Positions 27,292 through 37,510 are shown, counted from the stretch's first letter. The stretch is DNA of 49,682 bases from Roseovarius sp. (GCA_026709325.1 JAPOTF010000040.1:1-49682); one strand, 5' to 3'. Numbers and translations are program-made. The notes: a model not told the origin generated them from the letters alone.

Positions 27292-28818
27292 TTAATTTAA
27301 TATATTGAAAATGTTTCGTATTTCATTTTCCTGTTCGAGATTTAAATACTCCGGATTATGATTTTCAAGTATCTCGATCACTTTCTCCCTTGCGCGACTC
27401 CATGCATCTTCGGCACCCTGTTCAGTCCATTTGTCGGGCGATTCCCTGTCCGCCAGTGTTGGGTATACATAATCGCGCTCCATAGCCTCCATTGTCTGAG
27501 CCTCTCCAAGAAAATGCCCTTCACCCAATACCGCGTCGCATATCGCTTTGTATCCAATCGATTCCTCGCTTACCTCTATTCCGCGAAGAATTCTGTATGT
27601 GGCCGAGTGCATTTCATTGTCCAGAACAAACGCCTCAAAGCTTGCTCCCAGCAGAGAAGCCGTCATGCCCGAACTTTCGTAAATCAGATTGCCTCCCGCC
27701 AGTGCGCCGGCAAGTGAAGTCACGCCTTTTTCGGAACCATGCTGGGAATCAATTGATTTCGCATCCGTCATTGAAGAGGCGACGCCCCCAGGCAACCCAA
27801 GCCAGTTTGATATCTGGGCGGAGGCCGCATTCAGAAGAGCCGTTTCTCCCCCTCCCCCGGCAAATGCCCCCGTTCTCAGATCGATTACAAACGGCCAGTT
27901 TGAAAACACCATTGGATAACCCGGTTTTATGAGATTGACCATTACAAGACTGGCGAGAGTTTCGGCAAGAGACTGCGCGAGAAAGCCGGCCATTGTCGCC
28001 GGAGCGGTGGCTCCGGCTTGAGCCGCGGTTATGCAAGACACGGGAATGTTGTTTTCAATGCACGCAAATGTCACATCGACGGCGTCCTCGCCATACCGCA
28101 TCGGGCTTATGACCGGGCTAATGTGGGCCTTGACAAATGGACGCTCGGAAAATGAAGCGGACTTTCCCGCCGCAATATTGAACATTTCAACGATCGGCGC
28201 GACATGTTCGGCAAGCGTGAAGGACATTGCAACCGGCTTCGTGGTGTTCCGCAGAAGCGCATAGGCCGTGTTGACGTCAAGATCGTAATTGTTTTCAACA
28301 TCGGTTGCGATGCAGCATCTGGTAAACCAGGCAACATTGGCCAACGTGTCCTGCAATCGGGTAAAATCATGCAAATCTCGCAATGTGGAAGGGCGATATT
28401 TGCCGCTTTTCAAATCAAGCGTCTGCACTGCGGCACCGCCTGTGCCGAAATACACCGCGTCCCCGCCAACCCTTATTGACCTGGAAGGGTCTCTGCCATG
28501 AAAAGTGAATTCTCCCGGAGCAATCTCAATCACCTTTCGCACAAGTTCCGATGGGAGGGAGTAGCGGCCGTCTTCAAGGCGGTTGCAGCCATTTTGAAGA
28601 AACATTTCACCCAGACGCTCCGGAACCTCCCCCATGCCCGGATATTCAAGAAGTTCCAGTGCCGTGTGAAATATCCGGTTCATTTCATCCCGGGCAAGCG
28701 GTTTGTATGAACCGCCACTCGCCCCTGGCGGCGCCGGGTTCGTTTTCGGCGGCGCGGCATGCTTTTCAAGCCTCGCTCTTCGACCGGACCGACTTCTGTT
28801 TATGTCTTTTTCGACCAT
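27292..28818 (-). CDS. Trimethylamine/glycine-betaine:corrinoid methyltransferase (non-pyrrolysine MttB family)
   Basis: The 508-residue TIM-barrel methyltransferase shows MttB-family blocks MNRIFHTALELLEYPGMGEV, YFGTGGAAVQTLDLKSGKYR, SCITAAQAGATAPATMAGFL, NWPFVIDLRTGAFAGGGGE and DAKSIDSQHGSEKGVTSLAG. No in-frame TAG interrupts the region where methanogen MttB carries pyrrolysine, so it belongs to the non-pyrrolysine group whose characterised members demethylate glycine betaine or related quaternary amines. The frame extends to 29310, but that segment lies antisense to the DMGDH gene. ATG 28818 (MVEKDINRSR) is the likely start. It is divergent from the DMGDH gene. Confidence 0.9.
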   Translation of the reverse strand: MVEKDINRSRSGRRARLEKHAAPPKTNPAPPGASGGSYKPLARDEMNRIFHTALELLEYPGMGEVPERLGEMFLQNGCNRLEDGRYSLPSELVRKVIEIAPGEFTFHGRDPSRSIRVGGDAVYFGTGGAAVQTLDLKSGKYRPSTLRDLHDFTRLQDTLANVAWFTRCCIATDVENNYDLDVNTAYALLRNTTKPVAMSFTLAEHVAPIVEMFNIAAGKSASFSERPFVKAHISPVISPMRYGEDAVDVTFACIENNIPVSCITAAQAGATAPATMAGFLAQSLAETLASLVMVNLIKPGYPMVFSNWPFVIDLRTGAFAGGGGETALLNAASAQISNWLGLPGGVASSMTDAKSIDSQHGSEKGVTSLAGALAGGNLIYESSGMTASLLGASFEAFVLDNEMHSATYRILRGIEVSEESIGYKAICDAVLGEGHFLGEAQTMEAMERDYVYPTLADRESPDKWTEQGAEDAWSRAREKVIEILENHNPEYLNLEQENEIRNIFNILN

Positions 28819-28995
28819 TGCCCGGTTCTCCTGCCAACGGCCGCCACTTGATGAACTATGCATGCCCGCGACATTGACTTCCTTTGTTTGAATCAAGAAG
28901 CATTGTAATCTTGAACAGCATTGTTTTCGGATTGGCAATTGACGATTAGCGGCCATAGCGTTCAATCTGCCTTCATTCAGACAGCGAGGCGGCAC
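28819..28995. promoter_or_regulatory. Divergent promoter region, mttB-like / DMGDH-like
   Basis: This 177-bp gap separates oppositely transcribed genes of the same pathway and must hold both promoters. No clear palindrome or sigma-70 box was recognised, so joint control is inferred from layout. Confidence 0.4.
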
Positions 28996-31416
28996 ATGAA
29001 AACCCATACGAGATGCGTTGTGATTGGCGGCGGAATCGCGGGATGCTCCACACTTTACCACCTTGCCCTTGAAGGCTGGAATGATGTAATGCTTCTCGAG
29101 CGCGACGAACTCACAAGCGGAACGACCTGGCATTCCGCGGCGCAGGTTACAGGTTTTGGAATGAACCAGACCATGATCGGCCTGAAAAGCCATTCCATCA
29201 AACTGTACAGAGAACTTTCGAAAGACCCGGAATACCCGATTGACTATCATTATGGCGATGGCGGCATCCGTCTTGCCAATACCGAAGCGCAAATGGATGG
29301 ATACAGGCATTTCAAGTCAATGGCCCGCGGCATGGGCGTCGAATTTGACGTGATCGATGCCGCTGAATGCGCCCGAAGACATTGCCTCATGTCAACCGGC
29401 AATCTTGCCGGCGGGCTTTGGGACCCGCATGATGGCTCGATTGACCCCGCTCAACTCTGTCAGACTCTTGCAAGAAGGGCTAGAAAGGCCGGAGCTGAAA
29501 TACACCGCGGCACTCCCGTTACGGGGCTGACGCAAAAAAAGGACCATTCATGGATTGTACACACGTCAAAGGGCGACGTTCATTGTGAAATAGTTGTCAA
29601 CGCATGCGGATACAGAGTCAATGAAGTCGGCGCCATGATGGGTGTTCACCACCCTGTAATGTCGATGGAGCACCAGTATTTTGTCACGGAGCCGATCCGG
29701 GAAATCATTGATGCGGACAGTCGAATACCACTTTTGCGCTGCCCTATCAGCGACTTCTATTGCAGACAGGAAAAACAGGGATTGCTTGTCGGTTTCTATG
29801 AGCAGGATTGCAAAACCTGGGGCATGGATGGCATAGATCCGAATTTTTCAAAGGCGCTATGCCCAGATGATCTTGATCGCGTTATGGAAGTGCTGGAAGG
29901 CGCATTTGAAAGACTGCCCGCGTTGCGAAAGGCGGGCATAAATGCAGTTGTTAATGGCCCGATAACATATTCTCTTGATGGAGCGCCACTTGTCGGCCCG
30001 GTACCCGGCAAAAGAAACGCATTCTGCATTATAGGTTTGCGTGCCGGACTTGGAGAAGGCGGTGGACATGGCTGGCTTCTTGCCCAGCAAATAGTTCATG
30101 GAGAAGCCTGCTATGACACGTGGCCATTGGACCCCCGCCGCTTTACCGGGCACGGCAATGTGGAATTGACGGCGCTCAAGGCAATGGAGGAATACAGAAA
30201 CGAGTTTCGCTTCGAGTTTCCCCATGAGCACCGTACGGCTGGAAGACCTGCAAAAACCACGCCTCTCACGCCAATACTTGCCTCTGAAGGCGCGGAATTC
30301 AAAGTTGTAAACGGATGGGAGCGAGCGGATTACTACAAGCCGGCAGAAGATTTCAGGGAGACTCCCGGCTTTCGATTTAACGAGGTTTTTAAAGTCGTCG
30401 CGCAAGAAGTTGAAGCCGTGCAAAATGCCGTGGGATTGTGCGAGATAAACGGCTTCAACCGATATGAACTTACAGGTAAAGATGTTCACGGCTTTCTTGA
30501 CCGTCTTGTATGCGGTTCAGTGACAAGACGTCCGGGGCGTGTCGGTCTGGCATATCTTCTAAATCATCATGGAATGGTTAAATGCGAGGCGACAGTGGCA
30601 AATCTGCAAGACAACCGGGTATGGTACGGTTCCGCGGCCACCGCCGAATGGCACGACATGGACTGGATGCTCGAAAATCTGGAAAAATCTGAAGACGTGA
30701 AAATCAGGTCGCTGACAAATGACCAAACCACCCTCGTTCTGGCTGGGCCAGGGGCTCGCAAAGTGATGCGGGCGGTTTCCCGCGCGGACTGGTCCGCGGA
30801 AGCGTTTCCCTGGCTCTGCGTTCGCGAATGCCATATTGGAATCGCGCCCGCAACAGTAATGTCACTGAGTTTTTCAGGTGAACTGGCCTATGAAATGCAT
30901 GTGCCCAACAATCAGCTTTACTCCGCATGGCTGGCTTTGCGAGAAGCGGGGAAACGCCACGGGATGAAACTGTTTGGCGCCCGCGCTGTCGAGGCAATGC
31001 GGCTGGAAAAGGGCTTTTTGCACTGGAAATCAGATATACTGACGGAATTCGATCCATTCGAAACGGGACTGGACCGCTTTGTAAAAATGGACAAGCCATC
31101 CTTTATCGGCAAAGACGCGCTCGTCAAACGCAGGGAAGGCGCACCAGAAAAACGGCTTGTAACCATGAGAATAATGGGAACGGCGGCTCCCGCCCACGGT
31201 GGCGCTTCCGTTTTGTCGAGAGGGGAAGTGGCGGGCACGGTCACCTCTGGAGAATGGGGACATCGGGTGAGCATGAATCTTGCCTATGCATTTGTCAAAC
31301 CCGAGCTTGCCATGCCCGGCACCCGTCTCGAGGTGGACATTATTGGCGTTCTCACAAAGGCGGAAGTAATCAACGCGAGTCCATACGACCCCGAGATGAA
31401 ACTGCCAAAAAGCTAG
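28996..31416 (+). CDS. Dimethylglycine/sarcosine dehydrogenase-type FAD + GcvT protein
   Basis: The 806-residue protein combines an N-terminal FAD oxidoreductase domain with a C-terminal aminomethyltransferase (GcvT-like) domain. The Rossmann motif VVIGGGIAGCSTLYHL lies near residue 10, and His46 in SGTTWHSAAQVTGFG matches the residue that binds FAD covalently in dimethylglycine dehydrogenases. GLRAGLGEGGGHGWLLA ends the FAD domain. GcvT features follow (SLSFSGELAYEMHVP, TSGEWGHRVSMNLAYAFV). Such enzymes demethylate dimethylglycine or sarcosine and pass the carbon to THF as 5,10-methylene-THF, which fits the nearby MttB-, MtrH- and MetF-like genes. ATG 28996 (MKTHTRC) is chosen over the upstream 28921. 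Confidence 0.92.
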   Translation: MKTHTRCVVIGGGIAGCSTLYHLALEGWNDVMLLERDELTSGTTWHSAAQVTGFGMNQTMIGLKSHSIKLYRELSKDPEYPIDYHYGDGGIRLANTEAQMDGYRHFKSMARGMGVEFDVIDAAECARRHCLMSTGNLAGGLWDPHDGSIDPAQLCQTLARRARKAGAEIHRGTPVTGLTQKKDHSWIVHTSKGDVHCEIVVNACGYRVNEVGAMMGVHHPVMSMEHQYFVTEPIREIIDADSRIPLLRCPISDFYCRQEKQGLLVGFYEQDCKTWGMDGIDPNFSKALCPDDLDRVMEVLEGAFERLPALRKAGINAVVNGPITYSLDGAPLVGPVPGKRNAFCIIGLRAGLGEGGGHGWLLAQQIVHGEACYDTWPLDPRRFTGHGNVELTALKAMEEYRNEFRFEFPHEHRTAGRPAKTTPLTPILASEGAEFKVVNGWERADYYKPAEDFRETPGFRFNEVFKVVAQEVEAVQNAVGLCEINGFNRYELTGKDVHGFLDRLVCGSVTRRPGRVGLAYLLNHHGMVKCEATVANLQDNRVWYGSAATAEWHDMDWMLENLEKSEDVKIRSLTNDQTTLVLAGPGARKVMRAVSRADWSAEAFPWLCVRECHIGIAPATVMSLSFSGELAYEMHVPNNQLYSAWLALREAGKRHGMKLFGARAVEAMRLEKGFLHWKSDILTEFDPFETGLDRFVKMDKPSFIGKDALVKRREGAPEKRLVTMRIMGTAAPAHGGASVLSRGEVAGTVTSGEWGHRVSMNLAYAFVKPELAMPGTRLEVDIIGVLTKAEVINASPYDPEMKLPKS

Positions 31417-31478
31417 ACATCTAAATTCTTTGATATAGATTTAGCGTATTGCCAACCCTGCAATTCAGGGGGCCATAT

Positions 31479-32567
31479 ATGCCGGTCTGGAAACAATTGC
31501 TGATAATCTGCATTTTGGCGGCCGCCTCATATGGTGGCTTCGAAGCATGGAACATCCATTTCAATCCTCCAGCGGACAATGCGGACGGCAACCGCAAGAC
31601 CCGCCCCGTCATTGTCGAGACGGGCTTCGCAACCATTGAAACGCTGGAAAAGACGATTGAAGCGGCCGGCACAACCAGGGCAATACAATCTGTGGATATA
31701 GTTCCCGAATCAGATGGCCGGATAATTGAGATGGCAATCACCGCCGGCAGCCATGTCGAAGCCGGCGCCATGCTTGCCCGCCTGGACAGTGTAATTGAAG
31801 AGGCCCACCTCTCTGAGGCAATGGCGAAGGTGGAGGAACAGACCAAGGCCCTGGATAGAATGAAGAGGTTGCGACAAACAAACTCCATAGCGGAGGTGAA
31901 GTTTGATGAAACAGTGGCGAGACTGACGGAAGCCGAAGCCCAACTTGACCGCGCCAGACAGGGACTTGCCGAACGAACCATCAAGGCGCCATTTGGAGGC
32001 ATCGTTGGATTGCCTGAAATAAATGCGGGATCAAGAGTGTCGGAGGGAGACGTCATTGCCCGTCTCGATGATCTCTCGAAAGTGGAGATCGAATTTTCAC
32101 TGCCGGAAACGCTTTATTCAAGCGCAAAGAAGGGGCAATTGATATTTGCGCGAAGCACCGCATTCAGCGATATCACATTCGAAGGGAAAATCGAGGCCAT
32201 TGACAGCCGCATTGACTCACTCAGCCGCTCCTTCAGGGTTCGCGCCATTTTACCAAATCCAAACGGACTTCTTCCCGCAGGCATGTTCATGTCGCTGCAA
32301 GTCATTCTTTCCCGGGAGAAAGCGTTAATGATCCCGGAAGAGGCCATAGTGTTTCAGGCCGCGCAATCCTACGTTTTTTTGGTTGATGGAAAAAAGGCCA
32401 CGCGCATACCGGTTGCAATAGGCGAAAGACAAGAGGGACTCATTGTGGTTCTTGACGGACTGGAGGCTGGCGAAGAGATTGTGCTGAAAGGATTGCAGCG
32501 TCTTCGTGACGGCTCTGCCATTATCGTGCAGGGCAATCAAATTGCCGGTACTGGTGACGGTTCATGA
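31479..32567 (+). CDS. RND efflux periplasmic adaptor (membrane fusion protein)
   Basis: The ~362-residue protein has an N-terminal membrane or signal helix (WKQLLIICILAAASYGGF). The lipoyl-like half-motifs follow (IETLEKTIEAAGTTRAIQSV, GGIVGLPEINAGSRVSEGDV), flanking a coiled-coil hairpin (AMAKVEEQTKALDRMKRL, EAEAQLDRARQGLAERTI), then a beta-barrel domain. This is the AcrA/MexA architecture that bridges an inner-membrane pump and an outer-membrane channel. It overlaps the pump gene by four bases. No outer-membrane factor is in the window. Confidence 0.92.
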   Translation: MPVWKQLLIICILAAASYGGFEAWNIHFNPPADNADGNRKTRPVIVETGFATIETLEKTIEAAGTTRAIQSVDIVPESDGRIIEMAITAGSHVEAGAMLARLDSVIEEAHLSEAMAKVEEQTKALDRMKRLRQTNSIAEVKFDETVARLTEAEAQLDRARQGLAERTIKAPFGGIVGLPEINAGSRVSEGDVIARLDDLSKVEIEFSLPETLYSSAKKGQLIFARSTAFSDITFEGKIEAIDSRIDSLSRSFRVRAILPNPNGLLPAGMFMSLQVILSREKALMIPEEAIVFQAAQSYVFLVDGKKATRIPVAIGERQEGLIVVLDGLEAGEEIVLKGLQRLRDGSAIIVQGNQIAGTGDGS

Positions 32568-35500
32568 ACCTTTCCAGTCTCGCGGTGCGCCGTCCGGTAC
32601 TCGCAGCTGTATCAAGTTTGCTCATTCTGGTAGTGGGGCTGGCGTCATTGAGTTCCATTCCGATTAGAGAACTCCCGGATGTGGACAATGCCATAGTCAC
32701 GATTTCCACAAGTTATCGGGGCGCTTCGGCTGAAGTAATGGATTCGGACATTACTGAAAACATAGAGAGCGCGATTGCAGCCATTTCGGGAATTCGCTCA
32801 ATCAGCTCGGAAAGCCGTCAGGGAAGAAGCAGCGTTACAATCGAATTTGAAACGGGGCGGAATATAGAACAGGCGGTTAATGATGTTCGCGACGCGGTTG
32901 GCGGGATTCGCAACTCGCTTCCAGAGGAAGCCGACGAGCCCAGAATTGTAAAAAGCGACGCGGATGCCGACCCCGTTCTGCGTCTGGCAATCACATCAGA
33001 CAGAATGACAACCGCGGAAATCACCGACTACGTGGAACGATTTATATCCGACCGCATCGCCACCATTGATGGAGTTGCAACCATTCGCGTCTATGGTCAG
33101 CGTCAATTCGCCGTGAGAATATGGCTTGACCGAAAATCGCTTGCGGCGCACGGGATTACAGTTGCAGATGTGGATGCGGCATTAAAGCGCAACAATGTCG
33201 AACTTCCGGCAGGAAAGATAACATCTGAAAACAGAGAGCTTACAGTTCGCCTGAACAGCCGCTTGAACAGCATCGATGATTTTCGAAATATCGTTCTTGA
33301 TCGCATAGCGGGCCACCCCATAACGCTGGCAGATGTCGCCATTGTCGAACCCGGCGTCGAGGACAGTTCGACAATCGCGAGAACAAACGGACAGGACGCC
33401 GTGGGAATGGCGGTGCTGCGTCAAAGCAGTTCGAACACCCTTGTGATTTCCCGGGCCGTTCGGGAAGAGATGGCGCGTCTTGAACCCACCCTGCCCGAGG
33501 GAATGAACATCATCATCGGTTCCGATGACGCTCTGTTTGTCGAAGCTTCAATCCGCGAGGTGTCGACGGCGCTGTCCATATCGCTTGCTCTGGTTGTGGC
33601 TGTAATACTTGTGTTTTTGCGATCTGTCAGCATTACGGTCATACCGGCAATGGTTATTCCAGTATCACTTGTCGGAAGTTTCATATTTATAAATTTGTGG
33701 GGGTTCTCTCTTAACACGCTCACATTGCTTGCGCTGCTGCTGGCCATTGGACTTGTCGTCGACGACGCAATAGTCGTGCTGGAAAACATCCAGCGGCGCA
33801 TTGAGCTTGGCGAGAGTCCACTGGCAGCAAGCTATCGCGGGTCACAACAGGTGACATTTGCGGTAATTTCCACATCAATTACATTGATCGCCGTTTTCAT
33901 TCCATTGTCCTACATGCCCGGACAGGTTGGTAGACTTTTTGCTGAATTCGGGTGGGTGCTGGCTGGAACGGTGGCGGTCTCCACATTTGTGGCCTTAACG
34001 GCATGTCCGACACTTGCTTCGAAGATTCTCGCCGGTAAAAAAACCGCCATTGAAACCGGCAAGGTTCGGCAATTGCCTTTCCCGCATCGCATATACGAGA
34101 CAATCCTGACGCATTCGATCAGAATGCCGCTTGTTGTTCTGGCCATTGCGGCGGGAATTTCGGGTGGAGCCATGCTGGTATTTGATGGATTGCCGAGTGA
34201 ACTTGCCCCGCGAGAAGACCGCGGAGTCGGATTTGTTCCATTGTCGGCACCTCAAGGCAGCACAGTGGAATATACGGATCAGGCGGCCAGACAGGTTGAA
34301 GCCATACTTCGGCAAATTGACAAGAACGAAATCATTGAAACCGTGTTCACATTCACCGGATGGGGCAACCGGCCCTGGCGATCTTTTGTGGTCTTTCGTC
34401 TTGCGCCATGGGAAGAACGCGATCAGCCCGTATCGGCAATCATAGGAAGAATCGCACCCGAACTCGGCAAGGTCACCATTGCTCGCGGGTTTCCAGTCGC
34501 TCCGGCCGGGCTTGGATTGCGAGGCAGTTCGACACCTGTACGTGTGGTAATCGGAGGACCGGACTACGAAAGTGTCAAGCAATGGGCCGAACAGTTGCTA
34601 ATGAAGGCGGAAGACGTTCAGGGTCTCGTGAATCCGGAAATCAATTTCAACCGGAACATGCCGCAGCTTAACGTATCCGTTGACAGGCAGAAAGCGAATG
34701 ATCTTGGAATTTCCGTCGAGACAATCGCAAACACCCTGCAAACCATGCTCGCATCACATGTCGTGACGGGTTTTGTCAGCAGAGGGCGCGAATATCCCGT
34801 AATTCTTCAGGCATCCGAGAAGGACCGCCGCAATCCCTCTGACATTGCAAATATTTTTATTAGAGCGGGCGACAACAAAACACTTATACCCTTGCGGGCG
34901 CTTGTTAAAATTGAAGAGAGCGCCGTTACTCCATCTTTAAGGCGCCATGATCGCCTGCCCTCGATTCAACTGTCTGGCTCGCTCAGCCCGGATGTTAATC
35001 TTGGCACTGTCCTGAATGAAATTGAACAGGCCGCCAACGAAATTCTACCATCAGAGGCAAAACTCGGATATGCGGGGCAATCACGCACTTTTAAGGAAAC
35101 CTCAAAAGGAATAGGCGCGGTTCTGCTTCTTTCTCTGTTAATAGTTTTTCTTGTACTTGCCGCTCAATTCGAGAGCTTTTTACATCCTTTAACAATTATG
35201 CTTACGGTTCCGGCAGGGCTCGCGGGAGCGATCTACGCCATGTCACTGGGTGGGTTGACTTTAAATGTGTACAGCCAGATTGGCATTATATTGCTTGTGG
35301 GACTAGTTGCGAAAAACGGCATTCTAATTGTGGAGTTTGCCAATCAACTGCGTGATGCGGGCCTTAAACGACGAGACGCGATTATACGCGCTTCGATATT
35401 GAGACTGCGGCCAATTACCATGACTGTCTTGTCAACGATTCTTGGATCCTTGCCGCTGGTTCTTGCAACTGGAGCGGGCGCTGAAAGCCGCAACAGCATT

Positions 35501-35653
35501 GGGATTGTAATAATGGCCGGATTGGCGCTCTCAAGCCTACTAATGCTCATAGTGACACCGGTTCTATATGATCAGTTGGCCCGATTCACAAAATCCCACG
35601 GGGCTTTCGAACGTCTCTTGAGACGTTCGCTTTCACGCAGGGCCGCGACTTGA
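32564..35653 (+). CDS. RND family efflux pump, inner-membrane transporter
   Basis: The 1029-residue protein has the AcrB/MexB-type layout: one N-terminal helix (RRPVLAAVSSLLILVVGLA), a large periplasmic loop (~35-330), six helices including LALLLAIGLVVDDAIVVLEN (the proton-relay Asp pair in motif VVDDAIV), a second loop, and six more helices with GLVAKNGILIVEFANQLRD. Drug or metabolite export driven by the proton gradient is expected. The substrate is not readable, but the acidic relay rather than the CusA-type pattern argues against metal export. It is co-translated with the adaptor. Confidence 0.95.
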   Translation: MNLSSLAVRRPVLAAVSSLLILVVGLASLSSIPIRELPDVDNAIVTISTSYRGASAEVMDSDITENIESAIAAISGIRSISSESRQGRSSVTIEFETGRNIEQAVNDVRDAVGGIRNSLPEEADEPRIVKSDADADPVLRLAITSDRMTTAEITDYVERFISDRIATIDGVATIRVYGQRQFAVRIWLDRKSLAAHGITVADVDAALKRNNVELPAGKITSENRELTVRLNSRLNSIDDFRNIVLDRIAGHPITLADVAIVEPGVEDSSTIARTNGQDAVGMAVLRQSSSNTLVISRAVREEMARLEPTLPEGMNIIIGSDDALFVEASIREVSTALSISLALVVAVILVFLRSVSITVIPAMVIPVSLVGSFIFINLWGFSLNTLTLLALLLAIGLVVDDAIVVLENIQRRIELGESPLAASYRGSQQVTFAVISTSITLIAVFIPLSYMPGQVGRLFAEFGWVLAGTVAVSTFVALTACPTLASKILAGKKTAIETGKVRQLPFPHRIYETILTHSIRMPLVVLAIAAGISGGAMLVFDGLPSELAPREDRGVGFVPLSAPQGSTVEYTDQAARQVEAILRQIDKNEIIETVFTFTGWGNRPWRSFVVFRLAPWEERDQPVSAIIGRIAPELGKVTIARGFPVAPAGLGLRGSSTPVRVVIGGPDYESVKQWAEQLLMKAEDVQGLVNPEINFNRNMPQLNVSVDRQKANDLGISVETIANTLQTMLASHVVTGFVSRGREYPVILQASEKDRRNPSDIANIFIRAGDNKTLIPLRALVKIEESAVTPSLRRHDRLPSIQLSGSLSPDVNLGTVLNEIEQAANEILPSEAKLGYAGQSRTFKETSKGIGAVLLLSLLIVFLVLAAQFESFLHPLTIMLTVPAGLAGAIYAMSLGGLTLNVYSQIGIILLVGLVAKNGILIVEFANQLRDAGLKRRDAIIRASILRLRPITMTVLSTILGSLPLVLATGAGAESRNSIGIVIMAGLALSSLLMLIVTPVLYDQLARFTKSHGAFERLLRRSLSRRAAT

Positions 35654-35753
35654 TGCGCATGACTGCCGTATTGAAATTGAATGCAAACCATCATCAATGG
35701 CAACATGAATATCAAACCAAACAGTAAGATTTATCGCGACGGTAGATATTTTA

Positions 35754-36062
35754 ATGCCATGCCATATGTCAGGCAATTGCCCTGATCCGATTCTTTTCCC
35801 ATCGACAGGTCAATTTGGATTGTTTTCAAAAGCGGCATTTTATCATGCCGCAAAACCTTTACACGCGGCAACCCGGATAGATGGCCTGAGCGATTTCCCG
35901 AGTGACGGTAAAGGAAAACCCCGCCGGCTCTTTGACTCTGTTACGATGCACGTTGACGATGCGCACTGCTTTAATCCGGAAAGCAGGGAATATCGCGACT
36001 ATCCTTCGGTAGACCAACTGATTGACTGGGACAGAAATGGCGCATCGCGCACGATATTTTGA
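35754..36062 (+). CDS. Hypothetical protein, unrecognised
   Basis: This frame of 102 codons ends CFNPESREYRDYPSVDQLIDWDRNGASRTIF. The second half (SVTMHVDDAHCFNP, then YRDYPSVDQLI) reads like real protein, but I recognise no family, signal peptide or membrane helix. It is the only candidate in the 500 bp between the RND pump and the FAD oxidase. No clear ribosome site precedes the ATG at 35754, so it may be a fragment. Confidence 0.35.
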   Translation: MPCHMSGNCPDPILFPSTGQFGLFSKAAFYHAAKPLHAATRIDGLSDFPSDGKGKPRRLFDSVTMHVDDAHCFNPESREYRDYPSVDQLIDWDRNGASRTIF

Positions 36063-36153
36063 TAATGCAACGGAATTAGTGTGATTGCCAAAGCGGCTGT
36101 TCTGGCTCATTCTTAGATAAAATTTTCAAATTTTATTCCAAGAACCTGCACCA

Positions 36154-37488
36154 TCAAATCGATCCCTTTGCCATTTGGTTCGCCGAAAAAACCAAATCAT
36201 AAAGTTTCTCCTTGAATGGCGCCATCCAGTCCCTCTTCAACTCCGTTAATGGCAAAGGCAGGTTATCAGGCGATTTACCGGAAAGAATATCAGCCATTGC
36301 CTTGCCGAATATCGTTCCGGTAATGATACCTCTCCCGTTGTAGCCAATCGGAGTGTACACTCCCTCGTCCAATTTATGAACATGCGGCAGATGATTTGCA
36401 GTTATGGCAATCTGCCCATCCCATGCCTGTTCAAAGGCGATAGAGCCCAGTTCGGGATATATGCGTCTGATTTGATTTTTGGCCCATCGCGATGAAACGC
36501 CTTCATTTACCGATCCAATAAGCCTTCCCATTGAACCGATAATCAGACGATTTTTGGAATCCTTGCGCAGCGACCTCATAATCGTTCCGGTATCCCAAAT
36601 CCCCTGCCCTTTTTTCAGGATGTAATTGGCTTCAATTCCAAGAGGTTCCGTTGCAAATTGAAAGTAGTGTATATTTGCAAGGCAATTGGCGAGGCCCGAC
36701 CATAAGCCATCTGTATAGGCATTGGTGGCCAGTATTATAGAATTGGATTTTACATCAGCGACATTTGTGCGAACCATCCATCCTTTTTCATTGCGCCTAA
36801 TTAAACTGGCATGTGCACCGGTTGCAATGCGGGCGCCAGCTGCTTCAGCCGCTCTTGCCAATCCGCGGCAATATGCCATTGGATTAATGGTTCCCGCCCT
36901 GCGGTCAAGAAGTCCGCCATGAAATGCCCTTGAACCCGTAATTTCCGCCATTTCATCCCTGGTCAGCAATTCCACAGGCGCACCGATGGAATTCCAGTAT
37001 TCCCAGCGATTTTTAAGTTGACGATTTCCTCTCGGAGCATGAGCGGCATGTATCGAGCCCGCCCTTGTTGCCTGGCACTGTATTTGATGTTTTTCGATAA
37101 GATCAAAAACCATATCCGGCCCGCGGCCAAAACAATCCAAAAACTTTTTGGAAACCGAGTTTCCCAATCTCCTGTTCACATCTCCTGGTGGCAGCCAAAC
37201 CCCGGGATTAACCAGGCCCGCATTGCGACCGGACCCTCCAAATCCTATTTTCCTTGCTTCAAGCACCTGTGCCGAAAGACCCGCCTCGCAGCAATGCAAA
37301 GCCGTGGAAAGGCCCGTGTACCCACCGCCTATTATGGTGACATCCACCTTTTCGCGAGTTGGAGGCCGTCCTGAAATTTCCGGCTCATCGGATGTGGTTT
37401 CCCAATGGGAAACGTGCCGCATGTTTCGTGATGAAGATCTCTCCAGCTCATCATTGTCCATATCTTGAATGTTAGCCAGACGCGTCAC
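36154..37488 (-). CDS. FAD-dependent amine/amino-acid oxidase (DadA/PuuB-like)
   Basis: The 444-residue protein has the DAO fold: VDVTIIGGGYTGLSTALHC at residues ~49-67, GFGGSGRNAGLVNPGVWLPP (flavin loop), RRAGTINPMAYCRGLARAAE and the C-terminal GYNGRGIITGTIFGKAMAD. This arrangement resembles gamma-glutamylputrescine oxidase and other glycine-oxidase relatives that oxidise secondary amines or D-amino acids. The substrate is unknown; proximity to the betaine genes suggests a methylated or primary amine. The ~45-residue N-terminal lead is longer than usual and lacks a signal peptide, so it is likely cytoplasmic. Confidence 0.87.
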   Translation of the reverse strand: MTRLANIQDMDNDELERSSSRNMRHVSHWETTSDEPEISGRPPTREKVDVTIIGGGYTGLSTALHCCEAGLSAQVLEARKIGFGGSGRNAGLVNPGVWLPPGDVNRRLGNSVSKKFLDCFGRGPDMVFDLIEKHQIQCQATRAGSIHAAHAPRGNRQLKNRWEYWNSIGAPVELLTRDEMAEITGSRAFHGGLLDRRAGTINPMAYCRGLARAAEAAGARIATGAHASLIRRNEKGWMVRTNVADVKSNSIILATNAYTDGLWSGLANCLANIHYFQFATEPLGIEANYILKKGQGIWDTGTIMRSLRKDSKNRLIIGSMGRLIGSVNEGVSSRWAKNQIRRIYPELGSIAFEQAWDGQIAITANHLPHVHKLDEGVYTPIGYNGRGIITGTIFGKAMADILSGKSPDNLPLPLTELKRDWMAPFKEKLYDLVFSANQMAKGSI

Positions 37489-37510
37489 CTATTTCAATGA
37501 TCATCCAGTC

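Noticed and set aside
28819-29310. N-terminal extension of the MttB frame
   Set aside because: It overlaps the DMGDH gene on the other strand and lacks family similarity; ATG 28818 gives the normal start.
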